Source: CBDCZY01 sp965224745 (GTDB lineage: Bacteria; Pseudomonadota; Gammaproteobacteria; Methylococcales; Methylomonadaceae). Taken from it: DNA of 49,393 nucleotides. A model generated the notes under the pieces. The model did not search any database. It was not told where the DNA came from and worked only from the letters and a program-made list of their open reading frames with translations. Below are positions 12,594-22,108 of the stretch, in pieces (position 1 is the stretch's first letter; each line of letters begins with the position of its first letter). The position numbers were made by a program, and so were the translations under genes. The DNA is taken from positions 1 through 49,393 of the forward strand of contig CBDCZY010000006.1 of the NCBI GenBank assembly GCA_965224745.1, written 5' to 3'.

Positions 12594-15554
12594 TTATTGC
12601 GCTGTTAAATTGAGATGGGTAGAAATGTTTCCATCTTCAGTTTTTGGTTGAATTTCTTCTCCAAGTACGAAAATACGTTCAACATCAATGGTCTGTTGCG
12701 TTAAAAAATCTGAAATATTGGTAGCTCGCTGATTTGCCAATTTCTCCAAGCTTTCTTCTTTGATGGTAATAGAAGCGACTATCTGTTTTTTCATTTGATC
12801 GTAATAAAGTTTTGCTTGCTCAGGCGTTTCGGCGTCTTCTGCTTTATCAACCAGTTCATCAGAAGTATCAGGAAACTTTTCTTCATATTCATCAGTTAAC
12901 AAATCAAGGTAATCTTCACCTACGAGCTTGATTTTATCAACTGTAGCAGGTCTTTCGTCTTCATCTAAGTCTTCCCAAAGTACTTTTTTGATTTTACGGT
13001 CTAATTTTCTTTCAGCGAGGCCTAAAGTATCTTCTTCTTGGTAAGCCTTACCTTTTACTTCAAGTTGCAGTTGAGGTCTTTTTTTCAAGCCTTCTGCAAC
13101 GGTACTTAACACTTTTTTCTGCTCCTTACTGATCTCTGAGCTTCCTTTGGCGAAAGCAATTTGGCTCAGATCGGCATTCGTGCCTAACAAGTCAGCCATC
13201 ATGGAGAAAGGCGCCGTGACTGCTTTGGTGATTAAATTCAGCAGGACTTTGCCTATTAAACCGAAAACACTAAACTCCGGATCATCCAGGCTGCCTTCTA
13301 TAGGTAAGTTGAGATCAATAACTCCTTTTGAATCTTTAAGCAAACCAAGTCCTAGTTTTAAAGGTAAATCAACGCTATTAGGACTCTCAATCTCTTCACC
13401 AAGGGTTAATTGGTTAATGACAACTTGGTTAGTGGCATTTAGCTTTTTTCGTTTAATTTTATAATCTAAAGCAAGCGTTAATTTTCCTTTTTCGATTTTA
13501 TAGCCTGCAAACTCAGCCATGTAAGGGGTTGCGGTGGTCATATCCAAGCCCTTAAAACTGATTCTCATGTCTAAGTGATTCTGGAAATCGAAGGGGGACA
13601 GGCTACCTTTGATTGAGACAGGCGACACTTGGTTGACCTTGCCATTCAGGTTTATAGAAGAGCGATTCTTAGTGTCGGTTGAAATTCGAGTAACACTACC
13701 GTTAAGCCTTTTGATGTTCGCTGCAAATGGAATGATTAAAGATCGGTCAGCAAAATAAGATTCACCTTCTTTAAATTTAATAGTGCCAATATTAAGAGCA
13801 AAACTTGAGTCTTTGTTTTCTTTTTCTTTGTTTTTTGGAGGTTCTTTTTTCTCGGGTTTCGCTTTGGGATTGGGGCTTGAGAAAATTTTACTGATGTTCG
13901 TCGATTTATCTTTGTTAATGACGACTTTTGATAAAATCTTGTCAATGTTGATTACAGCTATGTCTAAAGACATGGGCTCAAGTGAAAACTTCAGATCATT
14001 CAGAGTGATCGCTTGCCAACCCAAAAACTCTTTGTTGGTATTCGCTTCAACTGTTTTGAAACCATTTATGCTCGCGTTTCCTGTCAGTTTAAGTTCGTTT
14101 TTTCCATCTTTATCTTGCGAAAAATTGAATTTGTTATCTAGATCCAGTGATCCGCTAACGATTTGTAGTTTTGTTGACTGATCTAAAAAAGGCTGAAAAG
14201 GTTTTAGGCCCAATTTATCAGCCTTAATATTTAAAGATGTGATGACAGGGTCGATACCAACTTTGCCTTTGCTTGTTATTCTTCCTGATTTGTTGACGCC
14301 TATATTAAGATCCAGGTTAAATTGGTTGCCAGGTACGGTCTTGAAATTATCGATTGATAAACTGATTGGTTTTAAATCTATTTTTACTGGGTTACCCTCT
14401 GTTTCTAGGGTAAAATCCACAGAATAATTCGTTAATTTGATATTGGCTATATCAACAACCCAAGGTTTTCCAGGTGGTTTTTTTTCTGCTTTTTCAGCAG
14501 GCTTAGGTTCTTCTTTAGCGGAGTTATTGGAATTTGAAGCAAACAGTGGGATAAAATTTAATTCGCCTTTGGGGTCGATGTTGGTAAGAAACCGACTTTC
14601 ATTGGATGCGATTTCTTGGATATTGACTTGTTGTTTGAGTAAGTCTAATGAAATTTTGTTGATGCTAAAAGACGGAATATTGATCACAGATTCCGAGTTC
14701 TCTTTGGCGGTTAGATCAAACTCAGTAAGGTTGATTTTTCCATTAGCTAGCAGCAATTGGGGCTTATCATCAATTAATTCAAAGCTATAGTCGCTGTAAA
14801 TTGCGAGTGCGCCTTTTTGGATCTTGAAATTAAATTGATCTTGAATATACTCCCAGAGTGTATGCATATTAAGACTGTTCAAGGTCAGGGAGCCTTCTGA
14901 TTTAATCACTGGATTAATTGTTAAGTCCCCTGTCCAGTCTAGTTTGCCGCCATTTTCTAATTCAATGGCAATATTTATTTTTGAATCGTCTTTTGATTTT
15001 TTAGTGGTTAAATTTTTAACCGTAAAATTCAAAGGTTGAATATTTTTTTTGAAGGGTGTTGGCAACGAATTATCGGAAAACAGCACATGCCCCCGTTCAA
15101 TTTTGATATCTCTGATCCAAACGGGGAAAAGGTCGCCTTCTTCCTCTGGAGGTTCTGGCTCTGGTTCTTTGGAAGGTTGCGATAAGTCCGCCAGGTTTAT
15201 GTCTCCATTCTTGCGGATCTTTGCATTAATATAGAGTTCGGTAAGACGGATTTCATCAATGCCAGCCGCCAGATGGCTAATTGAAGAAAACAGCCCGAAG
15301 TTGAAGAAAAATTCGCCCAACCCAATGAGCTTTTCACCTTCAGGCTCTTTCATCTCAAACCCCTGCATGCTTAAGGTTAATGCAAAAGGGTTAAATTTAA
15401 TATCAGTAACAGTGGCAGTTTTACCAGTTTTTTCCTTAATTATTTCGGGAAGTTTTGCTTTTAATACCAGCGGTATAATAAGGAAGCCTATGATGGCATA
15501 AGTAGTAATGACTCCACAAAAGATGTAAATGTTTTTTTTAAGTCGTTTAGTCAT
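12594..15554 (-). CDS. DUF748/AsmA-like envelope protein
   Basis: A 986-residue protein with an N-terminal membrane anchor (IYIFCGVITTYAIIGFLIIP). The region after it (VTDIKFNPFALTLSMQGF) matches DUF748 proteins, relatives of AsmA-type proteins that span the periplasm and are implicated in phospholipid transport between membranes. The body has repeated beta-rich segments (INKISLDLLKQQVNIQEI; SLNIKADKLGLKPFQPF) and lysine/glutamate/proline-rich linkers. The C-terminus has an OmpA-like pattern (IAFAKGSSEISKEQKKVLS) whose two halves are separated by a long acidic insertion before LANQRATNISDFLTQQ. It appears to be a single-gene unit. The exact function is unknown. Confidence 0.87.
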   Translation of the reverse strand: MTKRLKKNIYIFCGVITTYAIIGFLIIPLVLKAKLPEIIKEKTGKTATVTDIKFNPFALTLSMQGFEMKEPEGEKLIGLGEFFFNFGLFSSISHLAAGIDEIRLTELYINAKIRKNGDINLADLSQPSKEPEPEPPEEEGDLFPVWIRDIKIERGHVLFSDNSLPTPFKKNIQPLNFTVKNLTTKKSKDDSKINIAIELENGGKLDWTGDLTINPVIKSEGSLTLNSLNMHTLWEYIQDQFNFKIQKGALAIYSDYSFELIDDKPQLLLANGKINLTEFDLTAKENSESVINIPSFSINKISLDLLKQQVNIQEIASNESRFLTNIDPKGELNFIPLFASNSNNSAKEEPKPAEKAEKKPPGKPWVVDIANIKLTNYSVDFTLETEGNPVKIDLKPISLSIDNFKTVPGNQFNLDLNIGVNKSGRITSKGKVGIDPVITSLNIKADKLGLKPFQPFLDQSTKLQIVSGSLDLDNKFNFSQDKDGKNELKLTGNASINGFKTVEANTNKEFLGWQAITLNDLKFSLEPMSLDIAVINIDKILSKVVINKDKSTNISKIFSSPNPKAKPEKKEPPKNKEKENKDSSFALNIGTIKFKEGESYFADRSLIIPFAANIKRLNGSVTRISTDTKNRSSINLNGKVNQVSPVSIKGSLSPFDFQNHLDMRISFKGLDMTTATPYMAEFAGYKIEKGKLTLALDYKIKRKKLNATNQVVINQLTLGEEIESPNSVDLPLKLGLGLLKDSKGVIDLNLPIEGSLDDPEFSVFGLIGKVLLNLITKAVTAPFSMMADLLGTNADLSQIAFAKGSSEISKEQKKVLSTVAEGLKKRPQLQLEVKGKAYQEEDTLGLAERKLDRKIKKVLWEDLDEDERPATVDKIKLVGEDYLDLLTDEYEEKFPDTSDELVDKAEDAETPEQAKLYYDQMKKQIVASITIKEESLEKLANQRATNISDFLTQQTIDVERIFVLGEEIQPKTEDGNISTHLNLTAQ

Positions 15555-15736
15555 GTTATTTTATTGTCAAAGACGAATGGAGCTTTTGTATCGATATATT
15601 GATTATACAGAGTATGCAGAATAATTGAAGTAATACGAGTCTATTACTTCAATGTTTACAATGAGATAAGCATGTTTTTCGACAGCTTTTTTCTAAAGAT
15701 TTGGCTGTGTTTTTCGAATTTATGAAGAAGATTATT

Positions 15737-16798
15737 ATGGCAACTGATTTATTTCCTGTTCAGCAGGATCCAATAAAATATAACAAAGATCAGGTAGCAT
15801 CAAAAAAAGTATCTCTAAAATGGTTGCTTGCTCTTTATTCGATCATTCCGCTGTGCTTGATTTTGCAGTTGATAGATCGTTTTTTGTTCAGTGGCACTTG
15901 GTTGAATGGGCTTCCCACAGCACCACAGCATTTTATCCTATTTCAGTTTTTATTCGGTACTCCCCACATTATTGCCAGTGCGATAATTATCACAAGCAAT
16001 GACGACTATTTTCACCATTATAAGCGTCGATTGTTTCTGATGAGTCTCTTTATCATGCTGTTTTTTGGATTGACGAGTTTATTTCTGCCCTACCGTTTTT
16101 TATATATCTTGGTAGCCAGCGTCACAGTTTTTCATGTTTTAAAGCAACAATTTGGTCTTGCTAGGGGTGTGTGCAAACTGCCTGATATTGAGTTTTATAC
16201 GTTGTTGATATTGAGTCTTTCCGCCGGTATTTTAATTTACATGGGTATTTTTTTATACAAGGTGCTAACTGTTAATCAAGCTGAAATTATTCAATGGGCA
16301 GCGGGTCTGATTTGCTTATTCATTGTGCTTATAAGTTTCTATTGTCAGCGTTATTCTAACTCTATCATAGGAAAAGGGTTTTTGTGGGGCAACACCCTTT
16401 TGGTTATCAGCAGTTTCTATTTGTATCAGCAAAATTATTTTTTTCTGGCAATCTTGGTGCCAAGGTTAATACACGATGCAACTGCTTTTTATTGTTATGT
16501 TGTTCATGACTATAACAAGCATCATGGTGCGCCTAAAAATCTCCTTTATAAAGTTGCTCAGAAAGTCAATTTGAGTTGTTTTGTTGTGTTGCCAATAACA
16601 ACATTGGGTTTAACTTTTATTTTACAATCTTATGGTGATGCTTATTTTAATCAATTAACCATGTTTTTGTTTGGTACCGATTTTTACAAAGCAATTTCTG
16701 TAGGGTTTATCGGTTATCTTGGTTTAATGCACTACTACACTGAGTCGTTTACCTGGAAAAAAAATTCACCGTATAAAGCATTTATCGCCTTTAAGTAG
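15737..16798 (+). CDS. polytopic membrane protein with conserved histidines
   Basis: About 353 residues with eight or so hydrophobic segments. Histidine-bearing motifs lie near membrane ends: FLFGTPHIIAS, VTVFHVLKQQFG, LIHDATAFYCYVVHDYNKHH and LMHYYTESFTWKK. The placement recalls membrane metal enzymes such as the Brp/Blh carotene dioxygenase group or desaturase-like proteins, but I cannot assign a family. Start choice: the ATG at 15737 has AAGAAG upstream; the ATG at 15722 and TTG at 15701 are alternatives. It ends 30 bases before argC on the same strand, so the two may be co-transcribed. Confidence 0.75.
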   Translation: MATDLFPVQQDPIKYNKDQVASKKVSLKWLLALYSIIPLCLILQLIDRFLFSGTWLNGLPTAPQHFILFQFLFGTPHIIASAIIITSNDDYFHHYKRRLFLMSLFIMLFFGLTSLFLPYRFLYILVASVTVFHVLKQQFGLARGVCKLPDIEFYTLLILSLSAGILIYMGIFLYKVLTVNQAEIIQWAAGLICLFIVLISFYCQRYSNSIIGKGFLWGNTLLVISSFYLYQQNYFFLAILVPRLIHDATAFYCYVVHDYNKHHGAPKNLLYKVAQKVNLSCFVVLPITTLGLTFILQSYGDAYFNQLTMFLFGTDFYKAISVGFIGYLGLMHYYTESFTWKKNSPYKAFIAFK

Positions 16799-16828
16799 AG
16801 AAATGTCTAAGACTGAAGAAAGTTCGTG

Positions 16829-17866
16829 ATGATAAAAGCAGGTATTGTGGGTGGAACAGGTTACACAGGCGTTGAGTTGTTGCGTATTTTGCTGCAGCAT
16901 CCTTCCGTAGAAGTCACCGCTGTTACGTCCCGGGCAGACGAAGGGAAACGTCTTGACCAATGCTATCCCAATTTAATAGGCAGATCGAATTTGGTTTTTA
17001 GCTCTCCGGATTCTCATGACTTAGAAAAATGCGACGTGGTTTTTTTTGCCACACCACATACCATTGCTATGAAAACAGCAGAGCGATTTTTAAACAAGAA
17101 AATAAAAGTTATAGACCTGTCGGCTGACTTTAGGCTAAAAAATGCCAAGCTTTGGGAAGATTGGTATGGTGAAATACATACTTCTGCCGGTTTGTTAGAA
17201 ACTGCCGTATACGGTTTGCCCGAAGTGAATCGCGGAAAAATTAAGAGCGCAGAGTTAATCGCATGTCCTGGTTGTTATCCCACTGCAGTTCAGCTTGGGT
17301 TTTTGCCATTGCTTGAAAATGGTTTAGTCGACACTGATACGCTCATCGCTGACGTGAAGTCTGGAGTGAGCGGTGCAGGAAGAAAAGCCAGCCAATCCAT
17401 CTTGATGAGCGAAACAGGTGAAAGTTTTAAGGCTTACGGTGTTCAGGGACATCGGCATTTACCGGAAATTGAGCAAGGTTTGAGAGAGATCGCTCGAAAG
17501 CCGATTAATTTGACATTTGTGCCTCATTTAACGCCAATGATAAGAGGGATCCATGCTACTTTGTATGGTGGATTAAAAGATAACTATGACATTAAATATT
17601 TGCATGAGTTATACCAGAAACGTTATCAAAATGAAGAGTTTGTAAAGATCCTTCCACCCAATACTCATCCTGATACCAGAGAAGTCAGAGGCTCTAATTA
17701 CTGTCATATTGGGTTATACATACCACAAGGTGGTCGGACAGTGGTTGTCTTAACTGTCATCGACAATTTAGTAAAAGGTGCGTCGGGTCAGGCTGTTCAA
17801 AATATGAACTTAATGTTTAGCCTTGATGAAGTAGAGGGTCTAAAAGGGATTGCTTTATTCCCTTAA
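16829..17866 (+). CDS. argC: N-acetyl-gamma-glutamyl-phosphate reductase
   Basis: Catalyses the NADPH-dependent reduction of N-acetyl-gamma-glutamyl phosphate in arginine biosynthesis, in the cytoplasm. The 345-residue protein starts IKAGIVGGTGYTGVELLRIL (nucleotide-binding GxxGxxG) and has the catalytic cysteine in LIACPGCYPTAVQLG, plus KSGVSGAGRKA and VQGHRHLPEI. The ATG at 16829 is preferred over the GTG at 16826, with GAAGAAAG upstream. argC next to erpA, anmK, an M23 peptidase and tyrS is a common gammaproteobacterial order. The stop codon overlaps the 5-bp target repeat of IS copy B, so the element landed exactly at the gene end without damaging the protein. Confidence 0.96.
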   Translation: MIKAGIVGGTGYTGVELLRILLQHPSVEVTAVTSRADEGKRLDQCYPNLIGRSNLVFSSPDSHDLEKCDVVFFATPHTIAMKTAERFLNKKIKVIDLSADFRLKNAKLWEDWYGEIHTSAGLLETAVYGLPEVNRGKIKSAELIACPGCYPTAVQLGFLPLLENGLVDTDTLIADVKSGVSGAGRKASQSILMSETGESFKAYGVQGHRHLPEIEQGLREIARKPINLTFVPHLTPMIRGIHATLYGGLKDNYDIKYLHELYQKRYQNEEFVKILPPNTHPDTREVRGSNYCHIGLYIPQGGRTVVVLTVIDNLVKGASGQAVQNMNLMFSLDEVEGLKGIALFP

Positions 17867-17869
17867 TCC

Positions 17870-19222
17870 AGTATTTTCCAATTCAGAAATGAGTCTGAAA
17901 TGTGCATAAAAGTTAAGCCATTTTTTTCTGTTCAAAAATCTGGTTAAAAAGTTTCTGTCTTTCTTTTTTTAGGATTATAGCGGCCTGATTATCGGTTATT
18001 GCCATGGCAACCTGATCGAGTATCGCAAAGCTTATTCCCGGTTTCAAATATTTTTCACTGTCAGGTAGTGATTTGAGTTTGTCATAAGGTGTCATCATGT
18101 TTTTATAGGGGTATTGCTTAGACTGCTTTCCTTTATCGTCGGTGATGATTTCAGGATAAAAGCAGGGCCTGTGATAGTTAACATAGGGGTACAAATACTT
18201 GATATTGAATTCATTCAGCCTCGCAGCCCATCTTTGTGGGATATGGGTATAGCCAAAAACCTTTCTGACCACCGCGGCATTTTTGCCTTCAACCAGTGCA
18301 TTATCATTGGTTTGTCGGGATCGTGATTTGGTCATTTCAATCAATAGCTTATTTAACAGGTTCTCTACGGGCTTGTTGATATATTCTGACCCATTGTCAG
18401 AGTGAAAACCTTTGATGATAAAGGGAAAAGTTTCCAGTATTTGTTCAAGCACGGGGATTAAAAAGTGTTCGCTGATTTTTTCAACGGATAAGATCATTTC
18501 AAACTGAGTGACTTCATCAACTACATTGATATGATAAACGCCTTTTTGCTTGTCCTGGTCGCCCTGGTGAACGGTATCAACGCGAAGGTATCCTGGCTGA
18601 CCGTTGGCTTGTGGTTTTCTTTTGTCGCCAATGGCGATCTGCCTGGGTTTGGTTTTTTCAAAGTCTCTGCGCTGTAACTGATAGGTTTTTGATGCCCTCA
18701 GATTGTAGAGGTGTGAAACAGAGATTGTCGCCAGCTTTTGATACTGCTTCTCTCCGTACACCTGATAGGAACGCTCAATAAGCTTTTTCACGGCATGACC
18801 ACAAGGTTTCTCATGCCATTCATCAATGTCTGCCAATAATCGAATATCGCGCTGAGAATATTTTCGGTTGAAACCATTGCCTCTTGCTGGGCTGTACCTG
18901 ACGTAACCGGTCTTTCGGTACTGCGCGATGAGACGTGTCATCTGCTGGCGGGAATAACCGGTTAGCTTAATCAGAAACCGACTAATGATGCCCTTGTCTT
19001 TTTTATTGCAGGACAGGTAGTTGAATTTAACGAGTCCCTTTTGGATCAATTGATACCGCTCAGCTTTATTACCCGGTATCGAATAGGCTATCGATTGGTT
19101 GCCCTGCAAAAAGGATTCGAGGTGCTCTATTTGGGTTAAATTATCGATGTTCATAATCATTTTCATAAAGTGGATTATGAACAGAAAAGCTATTTCAGGC
19201 TCATTTCATATTGGACAAGACT
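17870..19222 (-). mobile_element. DDE insertion sequence, copy B
   Basis: A 1353-bp copy of the element at 4071-5458, with the target duplication AATCC at 17865-17869 and 19223-19227. The first repeat base pairs are shared with the argC stop codon. It lacks 35 bp near the right end compared with copy A but still ends in TCATTTCATATTGGACAAGACT-like sequence (positions 19201-19222). It separates argC from erpA. Confidence 0.94.
17913..19166 (-). CDS. integrase-core (rve) DDE transposase, copy B
   Basis: A 417-residue protein identical in sequence to the transposase at 4114-5367, with the same HTH region (GYSRQQMTRLIAQY) and catalytic residues (RVDTVHQGD, HSDNGSEY, NALVEGKNA). At DNA level the coding regions differ at very few places, for example near 19106 (CTGCAAAAAG versus CTGTAAAAAG). 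Intact frames, intact ends and clean target repeats at both loci indicate recent activity. Confidence 0.9.
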   Translation of the reverse strand: MKMIMNIDNLTQIEHLESFLQGNQSIAYSIPGNKAERYQLIQKGLVKFNYLSCNKKDKGIISRFLIKLTGYSRQQMTRLIAQYRKTGYVRYSPARGNGFNRKYSQRDIRLLADIDEWHEKPCGHAVKKLIERSYQVYGEKQYQKLATISVSHLYNLRASKTYQLQRRDFEKTKPRQIAIGDKRKPQANGQPGYLRVDTVHQGDQDKQKGVYHINVVDEVTQFEMILSVEKISEHFLIPVLEQILETFPFIIKGFHSDNGSEYINKPVENLLNKLLIEMTKSRSRQTNDNALVEGKNAAVVRKVFGYTHIPQRWAARLNEFNIKYLYPYVNYHRPCFYPEIITDDKGKQSKQYPYKNMMTPYDKLKSLPDSEKYLKPGISFAILDQVAMAITDNQAAIILKKERQKLFNQIFEQKKMA

Positions 19223-19227
19223 AATCC

Positions 19228-19255
19228 TTGACAAAAAGTAACTAATCGCGATAAT
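19228..19255 (+). promoter_or_regulatory. putative sigma-70 promoter of erpA
   Basis: TTGACA at 19228-19233 and GATAAT at 19250-19255 with a 16-base spacer, about 40 bases before the erpA start. The -35 box begins on the base directly after the IS target repeat, so the insertion left this promoter whole. Confidence 0.65.
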
Positions 19256-19294
19256 TATAAAACTATACTTTTGTAATTATTTTGGATTTAGTTT

Positions 19295-19639
19295 ATGAGT
19301 GAAATAGCAGAAATGCAAATGCAATTTTCTGATAATGCGGCAAAAAAAGTGTCTGAGCTTATTCTTGATGAAGGTAATGAAAACCTCAAGCTTAGAGTTT
19401 ATATCACGGGTGGAGGTTGTTCAGGTTTTCAGTATGGCTTTACCTTTGACGAAGAGGTAAGTGAAGATGACACACAAATTGAAAAAAATGGTGTGACAGT
19501 ACTTATTGATTCAATGAGTATTCAATATTTGAAGGGCTCCGAAATAGATTACAAAGAAGATGTTGCGGGTGCTCAGTTCGTTATTCGTAACCCAAATGCT
19601 TCAACTACCTGTGGTTGTGGTTCCTCTTTTTCCGTTTGA
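19295..19639 (+). CDS. erpA: A-type iron-sulfur cluster insertion protein
   Basis: A 114-residue A-type carrier that delivers iron-sulfur clusters to apo-proteins in the cytoplasm; ErpA is needed in E. coli for isoprenoid synthesis enzymes. The three ligand cysteines are present: C42 in TGGGCSGFQYGF, and C106 and C108 in TTCGCGSSF. The gene order and the sequence favour ErpA over IscA. GGAT lies 8 to 9 bases before the ATG. It converges with anmK, with only two bases between the stop codons. Its promoter is immediately beside IS copy B. Confidence 0.93.
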   Translation: MSEIAEMQMQFSDNAAKKVSELILDEGNENLKLRVYITGGGCSGFQYGFTFDEEVSEDDTQIEKNGVTVLIDSMSIQYLKGSEIDYKEDVAGAQFVIRNPNASTTCGCGSSFSV

Positions 19640-19641
19640 AT

Positions 19642-20832
19642 TTATTTTCCACTAGGAAAAATACTGCCCAAAGTTACCGATCTATTAGCTCCGGTCACCT
19701 CAGGTAAATTGCCAGGTAAATTATTTATTGTTTGCTTGGCCAGCCAGGCAAAAGCCATTGCTTCAACATGATTTGGGTCAATGCCTTGCGTCGCTGTTGA
19801 TAGTACCGGGCATTTTAAATGGCTTTGAAGGCAAGACATCAAATGCTTGTTATTCGCTCCTCCTCCGCATACCAGTAGTCTTTGTACGCTAGTAGCGGCT
19901 GAATTTATGCCTGCTACGATTGATCTGGCCGTAACTTCAGTCAGACTTGCTTGGATATCTTCATGTGATATCTGCTTGGGAAATATCTTGAGATGGTCGG
20001 ACAACCAAGTTTCTGAAAAATATTCTCTACCCGTGCTTTTTGGCCCTTTCAATTTAAAATATGGATCTTGCATTAATTGTTGAATAAAGTCTTCCTGAAT
20101 TCTGCCTGATTTCGCCCAATTTCCATCTTTGTCATATTCTTTTTGGAGGCACTCTTTTATCCAGATATCAAGTAAAGCATTGCCTGGACCAGTGTCGAAA
20201 CCAAGTACTGGGTTTATGTTATTAGGCTTAGGTAAAATGGTGATGTTGGCGATACCTCCGATATTAACAACCACTTGGTCAGTATCTTTTTGTTGGAAGA
20301 CTGCTTTATGAAAAGCAGGCACCAGGGGCGCGCCTTGGCCCCCTGCTGCTATATCACGTCGACGAAAATCGGCAATTGTTGTAATGGCGGTTATTTCGGC
20401 TATGACATTGGGATCCCCGATCTGTAATGAAAAAGGGTTGCTTAAATCGGGTGCGTGATGAAAAGTGTGTCCGTGACTACCTGTTGCTTTAATCTGCGAT
20501 GGTTTTAGTCCCGCTTCTTGAATAGCCGAGAGGATTGCGTTACCAAAAAAGAGCCCCATTTCAGTATCAAGAGACCCATAGGACTTGATAGAAATTGACT
20601 GGCTGCTGGTTTGTTTGAGTAATTTTCCTCTTAAATCACTGCTGTATGGTGCGAAATAGAATGAGAATAATTTAGGTTTATCGTTTTCAAATTTTACAGT
20701 AGCGATATCGACACCATCGGTACTGGTGCCAGACATGAGCCCTATAAAAAGTACAGGTTGAGGCAGTGAATTATTAGGCTTAATGGTTATTGCTGGCGAG
20801 TTGTTTGTTATGTAATTCGACCAGCTTAACAA
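19642..20832 (-). CDS. anmK: anhydro-N-acetylmuramic acid kinase
   Basis: Phosphorylates 1,6-anhydro-N-acetylmuramic acid and opens the anhydro ring, giving MurNAc-6-phosphate in cell-wall recycling. The nucleotide-binding motif FIGLMSGTSTDGVDIA, then ATGSHGHTFHH, NIGGIANITIL and GFDTGPGNALLD are all typical. The start is uncertain. The TTG at 20832 gives about 28 extra residues before the conserved motif and overlaps the upstream peptidase gene by 53 bases; no nearer ATG is available, and other rare starts lie closer to the motif. Being directly downstream of a murein hydrolase fits a recycling role. Confidence 0.93.
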   Translation of the reverse strand: MLSWSNYITNNSPAITIKPNNSLPQPVLFIGLMSGTSTDGVDIATVKFENDKPKLFSFYFAPYSSDLRGKLLKQTSSQSISIKSYGSLDTEMGLFFGNAILSAIQEAGLKPSQIKATGSHGHTFHHAPDLSNPFSLQIGDPNVIAEITAITTIADFRRRDIAAGGQGAPLVPAFHKAVFQQKDTDQVVVNIGGIANITILPKPNNINPVLGFDTGPGNALLDIWIKECLQKEYDKDGNWAKSGRIQEDFIQQLMQDPYFKLKGPKSTGREYFSETWLSDHLKIFPKQISHEDIQASLTEVTARSIVAGINSAATSVQRLLVCGGGANNKHLMSCLQSHLKCPVLSTATQGIDPNHVEAMAFAWLAKQTINNLPGNLPEVTGANRSVTLGSIFPSGK

Positions 20833-22108
20833 GGTATGGAGTTGTTTTTTCTTTAAAGTCAGCTAGGTAGGATTTTTTGATGGATAGGGCGCTTGGTAGT
20901 TCAACAGTGAGAGGGTTTCTATGAATGCCATTTATTCTGAACTCATAGTGCAAGTGTGGACCTGTAGCTAAACCAGATTGACCAACATAACCAATGATAT
21001 GTCCTTGTGTCACTCTTTGGTGGTTTTTTAACCCGTTTCTAAAACGAGATAAGTGAGCGTAAAGAGTACTGTATTTATGACCATGCTCAATCACAATAAC
21101 GTTTCCATACCCGTTCATTGTGCCTAAGTAAGTTATTTTGCCGGCTCCTGTCGTTTTTACTGGGGTACCTGTTTTAGCGGCATAGTCGACGCCTTTATGC
21201 GCTCTGATTTGATTTAGTTTAGGGTGCTTTCTGCCAAGGTTAAAACCTGAGCTAATTCGAGCAAAATCTACTGGTGTCCGTATAAACGCTTTTCTCATGT
21301 TGCGCCCATCAGGAGAGTAGTAGCTCACATATCCTTTGGGGTCTTGGTATCGTGCTGCGGCAAAACGTCTACCTTTGTTGGTGAACTCAGCGGCTAGAAT
21401 AATTCCGGAGTTTATTTCTTTATCATCTAGATACAGTTTATCTAACAGAACACGGAATTGATCACCATCTTGGATATTAAGAGCAAAATCAATATCCCAA
21501 GCAAAAATATCAGCTAGCTGCATGATCATGTTTTCTGTGAGTCCTGCTTTTATTCCGTCTGAAAACAACGATGAATGAATAGTGCCTTCTCGAATTTCGA
21601 GGCGGCGTTGCAGGTCTTTAGTCTTTTTTTCTAAAACAAAGTTATTGGCAGTTCTAGTAGCTATAATGGTTTCTAAGCTGTTTTTTTGGTATTCAATAAC
21701 TTCTAGCCTATTGATGCCTTTAGTCGTCTTAAAGCGAATAATTTTTCCAGCGGTCAGCTTGGCTAAGTTAATTTTATTACTGCCGGCATGGGTAAGTTTT
21801 AAAACATCAGTGGGGTCTAACCTCAGCTCAGAAAGTATCTGAGAAAGGCTTTCATCTCTCTGGATTACGTGTTTTTTCCACTCGTGTTTAAATCTAAATT
21901 TTTGCAGGCTTAGGGGCTTGGTTTTAGCTACTAGTAATATATTATCTTTGAGCGATCTATCGTCCTCTAAATCATCAGAAATAGCAGGCGCGACGATTTT
22001 TTGCTCAATTTGATTGTTTTTATCTTCAGAACCAGGGTGGATTAACGCATAGCTAACGCTCACAATAGCAACTGAAAAAGTAAAGAATATAAGAGATCGG
22101 TATGGCAT
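20780..22108 (-). CDS. M23-family murein DD-endopeptidase (MepM-like)
   Basis: A 442-residue periplasmic, membrane-anchored peptidase that cuts peptidoglycan cross-links. It has an N-terminal hydrophobic segment (LIFFTFSVAIVSVSYALI), a LysM/OapA-like region (VIQRDESLSQILSELRL) and a C-terminal LytM/M23 domain. The zinc ligands are seen in RAHKGVDYAA (HxxxD) and GPHLHYEF (HxH). Length and layout match MepM/YebA-type enzymes encoded beside tyrS and anmK in many gammaproteobacteria. Its end overlaps the annotated anmK start, suggesting coupled translation. Confidence 0.93.
   Translation of the reverse strand: MPYRSLIFFTFSVAIVSVSYALIHPGSEDKNNQIEQKIVAPAISDDLEDDRSLKDNILLVAKTKPLSLQKFRFKHEWKKHVIQRDESLSQILSELRLDPTDVLKLTHAGSNKINLAKLTAGKIIRFKTTKGINRLEVIEYQKNSLETIIATRTANNFVLEKKTKDLQRRLEIREGTIHSSLFSDGIKAGLTENMIMQLADIFAWDIDFALNIQDGDQFRVLLDKLYLDDKEINSGIILAAEFTNKGRRFAAARYQDPKGYVSYYSPDGRNMRKAFIRTPVDFARISSGFNLGRKHPKLNQIRAHKGVDYAAKTGTPVKTTGAGKITYLGTMNGYGNVIVIEHGHKYSTLYAHLSRFRNGLKNHQRVTQGHIIGYVGQSGLATGPHLHYEFRINGIHRNPLTVELPSALSIKKSYLADFKEKTTPYLVKLVELHNKQLASNNH

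Noticed and set aside
13147..15501. Several plus-strand frames of 60 to 132 codons
   Set aside because: All lie antisense to the intact DUF748 gene.
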